Assembly: GCF_002242805.1 (NCBI RefSeq)
Contig: NZ_MCGQ01000012.1
Location: 124,001 to 188,000, forward strand
Length of the DNA: 64,000 bases
Source: Streptomyces diastatochromogenes
Lineage (GTDB): Bacteria; Actinomycetota; Actinomycetes; Streptomycetales; Streptomycetaceae
Direction: 5' to 3'
Shown: piece after piece, positions 1-7,241 of the stretch
How positions within the stretch are numbered: the stretch's first letter is position 1
Layout of the letters: each line of letters begins with the position of its first letter
Made by a program: the position numbers and the translations under genes
Notes under the pieces: model-generated
The model's database searches: none
What the model was told of the DNA's origin: nothing
The model's input: the letters and a program-made list of their open reading frames with translations, nothing else

Positions 1-326
1 ACCTCCCGCAGGGTGCGCGAGCGCGGCCGTACCGCCGCCGCGGGCACCTGCGAGGCGAGGTCCTCCACGAGCTGTGCCACGCGCGCGTCGGCCAGCCGGA
101 CGTACCGGTGCCGGCCCTGCCGCTCCTCGGCCAGCAGCCCGCCCCCGACCAGCTTGCCCAGATGTTCGCTCAGTGTGGACGCGGCGACCCCCGCATGCCG
201 GGCCAGCTCGCCCGCGGTCCAGGCCCGCCCGTCCAGCAGCGCGAGCAGACACGCGGCCCGGGTCTCGTCGGCGACCAGCGAGGCGAGTGCGGCGAGGCCG
301 GCGGCCCGGGAGTCCTTGGCGGTCAT
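1..326 (-). CDS. ArsR-family HTH regulator (3' end outside window)
   Basis: The frame starts at ATG 326 and runs off the left edge, so only about 108 N-terminal residues are present. It begins MTAKDSRAAG and has a winged-helix pattern: a DETRAACLLALLDGRAWTAG helix pair, then recognition helix VAASTLSEHLGKL and a wing-like stretch around RQGRHRYVRL. This layout is typical of small ArsR/HTH_20 repressors that control metal efflux or unrelated genes. No metal-binding cysteine motif is visible in this part. The next gene, a TetR regulator, lies downstream on the same strand coordinates but ends at 373, so a shared transcript is possible. The ligand cannot be inferred. Confidence 0.75.
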   Translation of the reverse strand, partial: MTAKDSRAAGLAALASLVADETRAACLLALLDGRAWTAGELARHAGVAASTLSEHLGKLVGGGLLAEERQGRHRYVRLADARVAQLVEDLASQVPAAAVRPRSRTLRE

Positions 327-372
327 GCCCCCAGCATGCGGTACGGATACTTCGGCAGCGGCCGAAGTGTCC

Positions 373-1023
373 TCACACGCTCTGCCGTACCTGCTCGTAC
401 TGCTGCGCCAGCCCGTCCAGCAGCGCGCTCAGCCCCGTGTCGAAGGCCCGCTCGTCGATCTTCTCCTGCTGTTCGGCGAGGAGGTGCGCCTGCCCGAGGT
501 GCGGATAGTCGGCGGGGTCGTACGCGCTCGCGTCGTCCACGAAGCCCCCGGCGAAGGAGCCGAGCGCGGAGCCCATGATGAAGTACCGCATCAGCGCGCC
601 GATGGACGTGGCCTGCGCCGGCGGCCAGCCCGCCGCGACCATGGCGCCGTAGACCGCGTCGGCCAGCCGCAGCGCGGCGGGGCGGCGGCCGGGCCCGCGG
701 GCGAGGACCGGGACGATGTTCGGGTGGTCGCGCAGGGCGGCGCGGTAGGAGATCGCCCAGTCGTGCAGCGCGGTCCGCCAGTCCCGGCCGTCCTCGAACA
801 TCGACAGGTCCACCAGACCGCTCACCGAGTCGGCGACCGCCTCCAGGATCTCGTCCTTGGTGCGGAAGTGGTTGTAGAGCGAGGGCCCGCTCACCCCCAG
901 CTCGGCGGCGAGCCGCCGGGTGGAGACGGCCGCCAGGCCCTCCGTGTCCACGAGTTCCCGTGCCGTCTCGACGATCCGGTCGGTGCTGAGGAGGGGCTTG
1001 CGCGGTCGGGCCATGGCGCACAT
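373..1023 (-). CDS. TetR/AcrR-family transcriptional regulator
   Basis: About 216 residues. The N-terminal HTH reads STRRLAAELGVSGPSLYNHF followed by KDEILEAVAD, a classic TetR DNA-binding domain; the rest is an all-helical ligand domain of the TetR_C type, with MRYFIMGSALGSFAGGF near the C terminus. Two ATG starts are possible, 1023 (MCAMARPRKP) and 1014 (MARPRKP); neither has a strong Shine-Dalgarno, and I give the longer. It is divergent from an acyl-CoA dehydrogenase 78 bp away, with a perfect short palindrome between them, so it most likely represses itself and that gene. An acyl-CoA ligand is an inference from this context only. Confidence 0.85.
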   Translation of the reverse strand: MCAMARPRKPLLSTDRIVETARELVDTEGLAAVSTRRLAAELGVSGPSLYNHFRTKDEILEAVADSVSGLVDLSMFEDGRDWRTALHDWAISYRAALRDHPNIVPVLARGPGRRPAALRLADAVYGAMVAAGWPPAQATSIGALMRYFIMGSALGSFAGGFVDDASAYDPADYPHLGQAHLLAEQQEKIDERAFDTGLSALLDGLAQQYEQVRQSV

Positions 1024-1044
1024 AGTAGGGCTGCAACAGGAAAC

Positions 1045-1055
1045 TAGCAGTGCTA
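1045..1055. promoter_or_regulatory. Candidate TetR operator (TAGCAGTGCTA)
   Basis: An 11-bp perfect inverted repeat (TAGCA-G-TGCTA) lies in the divergent region between the TetR start (1023) and the acyl-CoA dehydrogenase start (1102). The flanks are unusually AT-rich for this genome (taatttaaatg just to the right), as expected for overlapping promoters. Operator assignment is inferred from position and symmetry. Confidence 0.5.
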
Positions 1056-1101
1056 ATTTAAATGTCCGGCTTTCAAGAACCATCTGGTGTGGGGTGATCT
1101 C

Positions 1102-2256
1102 GTGGTGAACCTGGGGCTCAGCGCGGAGCAGGCCGCCGTACGGCAGCTCGCCCGGGACTTCGTGGAGCGCGAGATCGCCCCGCACATGGTCGCCTGGGAC
1201 CGGGCCGAGGAGGTGGACCGGGGCATCGTGAAGAAGCTCGGCGAGGTCGGCTTCCTCGGTCTGACCGTCGACGAGGAGTACGGCGGCTCGGGCGGCGACC
1301 ATCTGGCGTACTGCCTGGTCACCGAGGAGCTGGGGCGCGGGGACTCGTCGGTCCGCGGGATCGTGTCCGTGTCCCTGGGGCTGGTCGCCAAGTCGATCGC
1401 GGCCTGGGGGAGCGAGGAGCAGAAGCGGCGCTGGCTGCCGGGTTTGACCGCGGGCGAGTACGTCGGCTGCTTCGGCCTCACCGAGCCCGGCACCGGCTCC
1501 GACGCGGGCAACCTCACCACCCGCGCGGTGCGCGACGGCGACGAGTACGTCCTGAGCGGCACCAAGATGTTCATCACGAACGGCACCTGGGCCGATGTCG
1601 TCCTGCTCTTCGCCCGCTCCACCGACGCCCCCGGACACAAGGGCGTCTCCGCCTTCCTGGTCCCCACCGACACCCCCGGACTGACCCGCCGCACCATCCA
1701 CGGCAAGCTCGGCCTGCGCGGCCAGACCACCGCCGAACTGGTCCTGGAGGATGTCCGGGTGCCCGCCTCCGCGCTGCTCGGCGAGGAGGGCAAGGGCTTC
1801 TCCGTCGCCATGTCCGCGCTGGCCAAGGGCCGGATGTCGGTGGCGGCGGGCTGTGTCGGCATAGCCCAGGCCGCGCTGGACGCGGCCGTGCGGTACGCCG
1901 GTGAGCGCGAGCAGTTCGGAAAGTCCATCGCCCACCACCAGCTGGTGCAGGAGCTGATCAGCGACATCGCCGTCGACGTGGACGCGGCCCGGCTGCTCAC
2001 CTGGCGGGTCGCCGATCTCATCGACCGCGGGCAGCCGTTCGCCGTCGAGTCCTCCAAGGCCAAGCTGTTCGCCTCCGAGGCGGCCGTCCGCGCCGCCAAC
2101 AACGCCCTCCAGGTCTTCGGCGGTTACGGCTACATCGACGAGTACCCGGCCGGCAAACTCCTGCGCGACGCCCGCGTGATGACCCTCTACGAAGGCACCA
2201 GCCAGATCCAGAAGCTGCTCATCGGGCGTGCGCTGACCGGGGTTTCGGCGTTCTGA
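1102..2256 (+). CDS. Acyl-CoA dehydrogenase
   Basis: FAD-dependent acyl-CoA dehydrogenase of about 384 residues, the usual family length. It should make trans-2-enoyl-CoA from an acyl-CoA and pass electrons to ETF. Visible signatures are the substrate/FAD motif GCFGLTEPGTGSDAGN, the middle beta domain (KMFITNGTWADVVLLFARS), the helix RMSVAAGCVGIAQAALD, and the C-terminal QVFGGYGYIDEYPAGKLLRDARV with YEGTSQIQKLLIGR; the E in YEGTSQ is at the catalytic-base position of short/medium-chain enzymes. I chose GTG 1102 because ggggtga lies about 5 bases upstream; GTG 1105 and 1087 are alternatives. It is divergent from the TetR gene at 373-1023 and probably under its control. Confidence 0.9.
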   Translation: MVNLGLSAEQAAVRQLARDFVEREIAPHMVAWDRAEEVDRGIVKKLGEVGFLGLTVDEEYGGSGGDHLAYCLVTEELGRGDSSVRGIVSVSLGLVAKSIAAWGSEEQKRRWLPGLTAGEYVGCFGLTEPGTGSDAGNLTTRAVRDGDEYVLSGTKMFITNGTWADVVLLFARSTDAPGHKGVSAFLVPTDTPGLTRRTIHGKLGLRGQTTAELVLEDVRVPASALLGEEGKGFSVAMSALAKGRMSVAAGCVGIAQAALDAAVRYAGEREQFGKSIAHHQLVQELISDIAVDVDAARLLTWRVADLIDRGQPFAVESSKAKLFASEAAVRAANNALQVFGGYGYIDEYPAGKLLRDARVMTLYEGTSQIQKLLIGRALTGVSAF

Positions 2257-2273
2257 GTACGTGCCTGAGTATC

Positions 2274-2305
2274 TCGGCGGATGTGGCGCGGGCCACGTCC
2301 GCCGA
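2274..2305. terminator. Hairpin terminator after acyl-CoA dehydrogenase
   Basis: Arms 2274-2287 and 2292-2305 pair over 14 positions with one G-T wobble and a 4-base loop. It begins 18 bases after the dehydrogenase stop and ends 11 bases before the next start. There is no T tract, which is common in Streptomyces. Confidence 0.6.
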
Positions 2306-2316
2306 TGCTTGCTCCC

Positions 2317-2604
2317 ATGAGTGACACACCGGTCAAGCAGCAGAGTACGGCCGCGTTCTACGGCCAGTCCGTCGCCTCCTTCGCCATCGCCATGGCGGCC
2401 ACGTCCATCGGCATCTACCAGCTGAGGACCGACGCCTGGGTCCGGGCCTTCCTGGCCATCGCCGTCCTCTACCTCGTCACGTCCGCCTTCACGCTCGCCA
2501 AGGTGATCCGGGACCGCCAGGAGGCCGGGCAGATCGTCAGCCGCGTCGACCAGGCCCGCCTGGAGAAGCTGCTCGCCGACCACGACCCCTTCGAGAAGCT
2601 GTGA
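2317..2604 (+). CDS. YiaA/YiaB-family small membrane protein
   Basis: A 95-residue protein starting MSDTPVKQQSTAAFYGQS. Two hydrophobic helices are visible, about residues 15-33 (SFAIAMAATSIGIYQL) and 41-60 (WVRAFLAIAVLYLVTSAF), joined by a short charged turn, then a hydrophilic tail with VIRDRQEAGQIVSRVDQARLEK. This two-helix layout with the FYGQS...YQL pattern is that of the YiaA/YiaB inner-membrane family, whose function is unknown. The start at 2317 avoids the hairpin at 2274-2305, which the longer frame from 2281 would include. Confidence 0.75.
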   Translation: MSDTPVKQQSTAAFYGQSVASFAIAMAATSIGIYQLRTDAWVRAFLAIAVLYLVTSAFTLAKVIRDRQEAGQIVSRVDQARLEKLLADHDPFEKL

Positions 2605-2622
2605 AAAGCGCCGGCAAGCTCT

Positions 2623-2649
2623 GAGCGGGCGCTCTAAGCGAGCGCTCAC
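2623..2649. promoter_or_regulatory. Candidate operator pair upstream of TetR gene
   Basis: Two adjacent palindromes: GAGCGGGCGCTC at 2623-2634 and GAGCGCTC at 2640-2647 within CTAAGCGAGCGCTCAC (2634-2649). The second matches the perfect palindrome at 3822-3837 in front of the MaoC gene at 11 of 16 positions, with the CTAAGC half kept. This suggests one regulator acting at both sites, most simply the TetR protein encoded at 2698-3321. Confidence 0.55.
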
Positions 2650-2697
2650 CTTCGGCGGTATGGTGGTGCTCCTGTCACCGAGAGGGGCGAGCGAGCG

Positions 2698-3321
2698 ATG
2701 AGTACGGCGGAGGAGACGACCGGCGGCGAGGTCGAGCCGTGGGAAGAGGTCACCCCTGACGCGGCCCGGCGGCTGCTGGTCGCCGCCGTGGAGGCCTTCG
2801 CCGAGCGCGGCTACCACGCGACGACGACCCGCGACATCGCGGGCCGCGCCGGCATGAGCCCGGCCGCGCTCTACATCCACTACAAGACCAAGGAAGAGCT
2901 GCTCCACCGGATCAGCCGGATCGGTCACGACAAGGCCTTGGACATCCTGCGGACGGCCGCCCGGCGCGAGGGCACCGCCGCGGAGCGGCTCGCCGACGCC
3001 GTCAGCTCCTTCGTCCGCTGGCACGCCGGGCGGCGCACCACCGCGCGGGTCGTGCAGTACGAACTCGAGGCGCTCGGCCCCGAGGCCCGCGCCGAGATCG
3101 TCGCGCTGCGCCGCCAGGTGGACGCCGAGGTGCGCGGCATCATCGAGGACGGTGTGGCCTCCGGCGAGTTCGACGTGCTCGACGTGAAGGGCACCACCCT
3201 CGCCGTGCTGTCGCTGTGCATCGACGTGGCCCGCTGGTTCACCCTGGACGGCCCGCGCACCCCCGAGGAGGTCGGCGCGCTCTACGCCGACCTCGTGCTG
3301 CGGATGGTGGGCGCCCAGTAG
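2698..3321 (+). CDS. TetR/AcrR-family transcriptional regulator
   Basis: A 207-residue regulator. The TetR HTH spans about residues 28-70 (AFAERGYHATTTRDIAGRAG, then MSPAALYIHYKTKEELL). The C-terminal part includes LRRQVDAEVRGIIEDGVASGEFDV and LCIDVARWFTLDGP, resembling the TetR_C domains found with fatty-acid and steroid catabolism regulators. ATG 2698 follows gaggggcgagcgagcg, an acceptable ribosome site. A pair of palindromes lies 50-75 bases upstream, and a related palindrome lies before the next, convergent gene (MaoC). Control of itself and the MaoC hydratase is inferred. Confidence 0.87.
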   Translation: MSTAEETTGGEVEPWEEVTPDAARRLLVAAVEAFAERGYHATTTRDIAGRAGMSPAALYIHYKTKEELLHRISRIGHDKALDILRTAARREGTAAERLADAVSSFVRWHAGRRTTARVVQYELEALGPEARAEIVALRRQVDAEVRGIIEDGVASGEFDVLDVKGTTLAVLSLCIDVARWFTLDGPRTPEEVGALYADLVLRMVGAQ

Positions 3322-3334
3322 GGCGCCCCGCGGC

Positions 3335-3796
3335 TCAGAGGTAGTACCGGGACACCGACTCCGCGACGCAGACCGGCTTGTCGCCGCCCTCGCGCTCCAC
3401 GGTGAAGGCGACGGTCACCTGGACCCCGCCCGGGACGTCCTCGACGCCGGTGATCGTCGCGGTGGCGCGCACCCGGGAACCGACGGGGACGGGGGAGGGG
3501 AAGCGGACCTTGTTGGTCCCGTAGTTGACGCCCATCTTCACGCCCTCGACCTTGATGAGCTGCGGCCCGAAGAGCGGGAGCAGCGACAGGGTCAGGTAAC
3601 CGTGCGCGATGGTGGTCTTGAACGGCCCCGCCGCGGCCTTCTCCGGGTCCACATGGATCCACTGGTGGTCCCCGGTGGCCTCGGCGAACAGGTCGATCCG
3701 CTTCTGGTCGACCTCCAGCCAGTCCGTGTGGCCCAGCTGCTCGCCCACGGCGCCCTTCAGCTCGTCGGGGGAGGTGAAGGTCCTCGGTTCTGCCAT
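3335..3796 (-). CDS. MaoC-family (R)-specific enoyl-CoA hydratase
   Basis: A 153-residue single hotdog-fold protein. The hydratase-2 motif is clear: FAEATGDHQWIHVDPEKAA carries the catalytic Asp/His pair (residues about 51-56), followed by GPFKTTIAHGYLTLSLLP. Such enzymes hydrate trans-2-enoyl-CoA to (R)-3-hydroxyacyl-CoA. I start at ATG 3796 (MAEPRTFTSP) rather than the longer frame, because gagaggccgg precedes it. It is convergent with the TetR gene (14-bp gap) and has a perfect 7-2-7 palindrome at 3822-3837 just upstream. It resembles the 'MaoC family dehydratase' proteins seen singly in many actinomycetes. Confidence 0.88.
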   Translation of the reverse strand: MAEPRTFTSPDELKGAVGEQLGHTDWLEVDQKRIDLFAEATGDHQWIHVDPEKAAAGPFKTTIAHGYLTLSLLPLFGPQLIKVEGVKMGVNYGTNKVRFPSPVPVGSRVRATATITGVEDVPGGVQVTVAFTVEREGGDKPVCVAESVSRYYL

Positions 3797-3821
3797 GTTC
3801 CCGGCCTCTCGCTCGCAAGGT

Positions 3822-3837
3822 CTAAGCAACTGCTTAG
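3822..3837. promoter_or_regulatory. Candidate TetR operator (CTAAGCAACTGCTTAG)
   Basis: Perfect inverted repeat with 7-base arms and a 2-base centre, 26 bases upstream of the MaoC start. It shares CTAAGC..GCT.A with the site at 2634-2649 upstream of the TetR gene, so the two probably bind the same protein. Confidence 0.6.
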
Positions 3838-3914
3838 CATGGTCGGGTCCGGAGGTGATGTCAACGGATGGCGGCCCGACCGGGTGGCCACCCTGGGTAG
3901 GTAGTCTCTGAGGA

Positions 3915-4373
3915 GTGCCCCAGATTCCCGAGAAGATCCACGAGCTGACCGTCGGCCAGCTGTCCGCGCGCAGCGGCGCCGCCGTCTCCGCCCTGCACTT
4001 CTACGAGTCCAAGGGCCTCATCACCAGCCGTCGCACCTCCGGCAACCAGCGCCGCTACACCCGGGACACACTCCGCCGCGTCGCCTTCGTCCGCGCGGCC
4101 CAACGGGTCGGCATCCCCCTGTCCACGATCCGCGAGGCCCTGGCCCAACTCCCCGAGGAACGCACCCCGACCCGCGAGGACTGGGCCCGCCTGTCGGAGA
4201 CGTGGCGCTCGGAACTGGACGAACGCATCAAGCAGCTCAATCGCCTGCGAGACCACCTCACCGACTGCATCGGCTGCGGGTGCCTGTCCTTGGACACGTG
4301 CGTCCTGTCCAACCCGGACGATGTGTTCGGGGAGCGGCGGGCGGGGTCGCGTCTGATGACGGAGGGGCGCTGA
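3915..4373 (+). CDS. soxR: Redox-sensitive transcriptional activator SoxR
   Basis: A 152-residue MerR-family protein. The HTH reads LTVGQLSARSGAAVSALHFYESKGLI with TSGNQRRYTRDTLRRVAFV. A long dimerisation helix follows, then the SoxR-specific cysteine cluster CIGCGCLSLDTC at residues 118-129 (C-x2-C-x-C-x5-C), which binds the [2Fe-2S] sensor cluster. In streptomycetes SoxR responds to redox-cycling metabolites and controls oxidoreductase and transporter genes rather than a SoxS regulon. Its start is GTG 3915, with gagga seven bases upstream. No obvious SoxR target gene is adjacent; the neighbours are MaoC (divergent, 118 bp) and an RNA ligase. Confidence 0.95.
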   Translation: MPQIPEKIHELTVGQLSARSGAAVSALHFYESKGLITSRRTSGNQRRYTRDTLRRVAFVRAAQRVGIPLSTIREALAQLPEERTPTREDWARLSETWRSELDERIKQLNRLRDHLTDCIGCGCLSLDTCVLSNPDDVFGERRAGSRLMTEGR

Positions 4374-4426
4374 GCCGGGCTATTGGGGTGGGGAGTGCTG
4401 TGATGTGCCGGGTGCGGCTGCGTGGG

Positions 4427-4458
4427 GGCTTGTCGCGCAGTTCCCCGTGCCCCTGGGG
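4427..4458 (+). repeat. Dispersed Streptomyces intergenic repeat, copy A
   Basis: Contains CGCGCAGTTCCCCGTGCCCC followed by TGGGG. The same core occurs at 13539-13570 and, inverted, at 56226-56256. I remember this string as frequent between genes in many Streptomyces genomes. Its role is unknown to me. Confidence 0.75.
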
Positions 4459-4490
4459 AGTTGCAGCGCCGTTGGCCGCATAGCGCCGTG

Positions 4491-4538
4491 CGTAGCTGCG
4501 GACAGCCGCCCCGCCGTGGCCGCCGTAGCTGCGGGCAG
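4491..4538 (+). repeat. 15-bp direct repeat pair downstream of soxR
   Basis: CGTAGCTGCGGACAG (4491-4505) and CGTAGCTGCGGGCAG (4524-4538) differ at one base and are 33 bp apart. They sit in the 265-bp gene-free stretch between soxR and the RNA ligase, next to dispersed repeat copy A. I see no gene in this stretch. Confidence 0.6.
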
Positions 4539-4539
4539 T

Positions 4540-4560
4540 CGTGCCGCTTGGGGCGGCACG
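4540..4560. terminator. Hairpin between convergent soxR and RNA ligase
   Basis: Perfect 8-bp arms CGTGCCGC (4540-4547) and GCGGCACG (4553-4560) with a 5-base loop, placed between convergent genes, so it could end transcripts from either side. No T tract. Confidence 0.5.
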
Positions 4561-4638
4561 GGTGGGCGCAGCGGCATCCCGTCAGCGCCGGGCCGCGCGA
4601 CCCACCCCGCCCAGCTGCAGCACCGGGCAACCCGTGGC

Positions 4639-5706
4639 CTACTCGTACTCGGTCCCACCCTTCCGCGTCAGATACGCCGGACTCACCGCCTTCGCGATCG
4701 CCCGCCCCCCGGTCACCCCGCTGTACCGCTCCGCCGCAGGCCGTATCACCACACCCTCCCGCAGATGCAGCCCCCGCCCGGACACGGTCTCCCGGCCGCT
4801 CGCGAACTCCAGCACCCGCTCGATGTCGTACGGCCCGGAGAAGAGCCGTGGCACCAGGGGCAGTTCCCCTTCCAGCACCTCGGCCGCGTCCAGCCACCGC
4901 ACCGTCCCGTCGATCTCGGCCGATACGTCGAACGCCGCGTACCCGAGCGTCTCGCGCCGGCCGTCGGCCCCGTACGTGAGGTCCTGCACCCCCGCGCCGT
5001 ACACCTCCCCGAAGATGCCGACCCGCCGCGCCCCCAGCCGCTCGCAGAGCCGCGCCGCAGCCTCGGCGACCCCGTGCCCCCGCACCGCCCGCCAGTACAG
5101 GTTCCGCGGGTCCTCCTTCAGCGCCAGGGACTTGCCCCCGAAGCCCTTGGAGGACACGTACACCCGCCCCTCGTCGGCGACATACGTCACCAGGCACGCC
5201 GAACCGTGCAGCTTCTCGGTCAGGACCACAGCCTCGCCCGGTGTGAAGATGTCCGGAAACCGCTGGATGTTCTCGATGTCGACCCAGGGCAGCAGATCGG
5301 GCGCGGACTCGACCTCCCCGCTCATCGTGGGCGGGACCGGCGGTACCCACTTGGTGATGCCGAGCACGTCCGCGAAGTCGGTACCCTCCTGAGCCGCCCG
5401 CGCCAGATCGACCTCCGCCAGCGCCTTCGGCCGGCACACGATGCCCTGCGACAGCTCACCGCGCAGGCGCACCGCCTTGACCCGGTCGGAGTTGCTTCCC
5501 GCCAGCCGCCCGGTCAGCCCCAGCTCCTCGATCAGCCCGGTCGGGAGCACGGACTGCTCGGGGATGTAGACGGCGGTCTCACCGGTGCGGTACGCACCCT
5601 TGGCGACGACGGCCCGGTACAGGCCCACCTGGGCCAGCTCGAGCGCATCGGCGTTCGGATGCTCGTGGACGGTCAGCACTTCGGCGGTGACGCGGAGCGT
5701 CGACAT
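4639..5706 (-). CDS. ATP-dependent RNA ligase, Rnl5/DRB0094-like
   Basis: A 355-residue protein. The N-terminal ~120 residues (TVHEHPNADALELAQVGLYR) form an OB-fold-like module, then a nucleotidyltransferase domain. Ligase motif I is EKLHGSA with Lys165 as the likely AMP acceptor; motif III is GIFGEVYG (Glu234); motif IV is REGVVIRP (Glu317); motif V is IAKAV (Lys339). An N-terminal OB module in front of the ligase core is the arrangement of Deinococcus DraRnl (Rnl5), which seals nicks with an RNA 3'-OH strand. All catalytic residues are present. The natural substrate in Streptomyces is unknown to me. It is transcribed away from the unusual segment at 5761-5870. Confidence 0.85.
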   Translation of the reverse strand: MSTLRVTAEVLTVHEHPNADALELAQVGLYRAVVAKGAYRTGETAVYIPEQSVLPTGLIEELGLTGRLAGSNSDRVKAVRLRGELSQGIVCRPKALAEVDLARAAQEGTDFADVLGITKWVPPVPPTMSGEVESAPDLLPWVDIENIQRFPDIFTPGEAVVLTEKLHGSACLVTYVADEGRVYVSSKGFGGKSLALKEDPRNLYWRAVRGHGVAEAAARLCERLGARRVGIFGEVYGAGVQDLTYGADGRRETLGYAAFDVSAEIDGTVRWLDAAEVLEGELPLVPRLFSGPYDIERVLEFASGRETVSGRGLHLREGVVIRPAAERYSGVTGGRAIAKAVSPAYLTRKGGTEYE

Positions 5707-5914
5707 CTCGGGACTCCCTGGTTGCTCAACTCGGTTTCATCGGCCCCCACTCTCCGCACCGCAAAGGGGTGGAGCGACCGGATTAGCGGCTGGTAAGTTC
5801 GGGATCTTCGGCTGGCGCCAAGACGCCGCGCACGGAGTCCTGACGGGTTCAACTCCCTTGCTCTCAACCGCCCTTGAGGCTGCCCTCGCGAACATCGACA
5901 CGGTCTTCAACGGA

Positions 5915-6439
5915 ATGCGCCGCCTGTTGCCCCAGGGGGTGCGGGCGATGGCCGAGGGCGTGCTGGAAGGTGTCGGCTGGGGTGACCACGGGCTGAGTCA
6001 GGTCGACTGGCGCTCCTGGCCGGCCGAGCAGGCCACCGCCGTCGAGGAGTTCGTGCATGCCTGGTGGCAGGACGTCCATGCCACGCCGAAGCCGCCGTAC
6101 CAGGTGGAGGAGGTCTTCGAGATCTGCGCCGCGATCGGCCGGTCCGTCACTCCGCTGCTCGACCGCCGGCCCGCGCACCCCGTGGCCGACGCCCACCTCG
6201 TCCGGTGCGTGGACTGGTGGCTCGATCGTCTGCTCGTCGACGACGCGCCGTTCACCTGGTTCCCGCACGGCGCGAAGGCCGCCGTACCCGGACTCCAGTC
6301 CTGGCCGGCCCGGAACGCCCCCGCTCGGCTGCGCGCCCAGGGCGAGCCCGATCTGGCGATCCGTGCCGGACTCCTCGGCCTGCCCTACGACGACCGCTGG
6401 GCCCACCCGTACTGGGCCGATCCCTCCACCACCAACTGA
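5915..6439 (+). CDS. Conserved hypothetical protein, start uncertain
   Basis: About 174 residues from ATG 5915 (MRRLLPQGVRAMAEGV); coding-type codon usage begins near 5865, so the true start may lie a little upstream or at GTG 5939. The sequence is rich in Trp and His (DWRSWPAEQATAVEEFVHAWWQ; RCVDWWLDRLL; GLPYDDRWAHPYW) and has no membrane segment or motif I recognise. It may be the C-terminal part of a longer family member. Its 3' end overlaps the convergent BKACE gene by 55 bases. Confidence 0.55.
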   Translation: MRRLLPQGVRAMAEGVLEGVGWGDHGLSQVDWRSWPAEQATAVEEFVHAWWQDVHATPKPPYQVEEVFEICAAIGRSVTPLLDRRPAHPVADAHLVRCVDWWLDRLLVDDAPFTWFPHGAKAAVPGLQSWPARNAPARLRAQGEPDLAIRAGLLGLPYDDRWAHPYWADPSTTN

Positions 6440-7119
6440 GCATTGGACAGGGCGCGTTCACCGTCCGGCAGGAACAGGGTGTCCTCCAGGCCTATGCGGG
6501 TGGCGAGGCCCAGCCGTCCGGCCAGTCTCAGCACCGGCCAGGTACCTCCCTCCTCGCCGTGCAGCAGGACCGGACGGCCGTGTGCGTCACCGAGATCGGC
6601 GAGCAGGCGGTGCGCCGACGCCTCCGCCGTCGCCGGGGCCGGGTCGGTCACCTCCGCCAGCACCCGCAGCACCCTCGGCCCGAGCGGCGAGGCCGCGAAA
6701 CGGGCCGCAGCGTCGGTGCCGGACCAGATGCCCGCCTCCACCGCGACCCCCAGGGCGAGCAGCTGTGCCGCGACCTCCTCGGCGCCCGGCTCATGCCAGT
6801 TGACCGAGGCGAAGTCGGGCAGCACCGACCAGCTGAACACCCGGTCGAGCCGGGCGGCCGGGTCGGGCTCGGCCCAGGCGCCGGTGGTCACCCCGACCGG
6901 CACCGGCACCCGCGCCCGTATCGCCTCCAGCGTCGGGGCGAGCACCCGTGGGGAGAGACTGTCGTGCCCGCACGGTGTCTTCGGATGGACATGGACTTCC
7001 GTGGCACCGGCCGCGACGGCTTCGGCGGCGGACCGCGCCAACTCCTGCGGAGACAACGGCACCGCTACGCCGTCCGCGGCCGAGTGGCGCCCGTTGAGAC
7101 ACACCTGCACCTGCACCAT
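6385..7119 (-). CDS. BKACE-family (DUF849) 3-keto-acid cleavage enzyme
   Basis: A 244-residue protein beginning MVQVQVCLNGRHSAADGV. The BKACE fold is recognised by NGR near the N terminus, AVAAGATEVHVHPK (the His-x-His pair that binds Zn), PVGVTTGAW, FASVNWHEPGAEE, and a C-terminal GLEDTLFLPDGERALSNAQLV that carries the Glu-Asp pair. Family members condense acetyl-CoA with a beta-keto acid to give acetoacetate and a new CoA ester; the substrate varies. It is shorter than the usual 280-310 residues. Start ATG 7119 is the first that preserves the whole fold. It overlaps the convergent hypothetical gene by 55 bases. Confidence 0.8.
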   Translation of the reverse strand: MVQVQVCLNGRHSAADGVAVPLSPQELARSAAEAVAAGATEVHVHPKTPCGHDSLSPRVLAPTLEAIRARVPVPVGVTTGAWAEPDPAARLDRVFSWSVLPDFASVNWHEPGAEEVAAQLLALGVAVEAGIWSGTDAAARFAASPLGPRVLRVLAEVTDPAPATAEASAHRLLADLGDAHGRPVLLHGEEGGTWPVLRLAGRLGLATRIGLEDTLFLPDGERALSNAQLVVEGSAQYGWAQRSS

Positions 7120-7241
7120 GCCTCGATGGTGCCAGCCGCCACTGACAGCGACCCGTGGCATGTCCCGCAACGCCCGACGGCACGTCCCGGCAAGGGGCGC
7201 GGCATCCCCTGCGCACCCCCCGATTCCACCCCCCCTGCAGA

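Noticed and set aside
5761-5870. Possible tRNA gene: T-arm-like GGGTTCAACTCCC
   Set aside because: Bases 5860-5866 have no complementary 5' acceptor strand, and no anticodon arm can be drawn. Kept only as a weak idea for a structured RNA.
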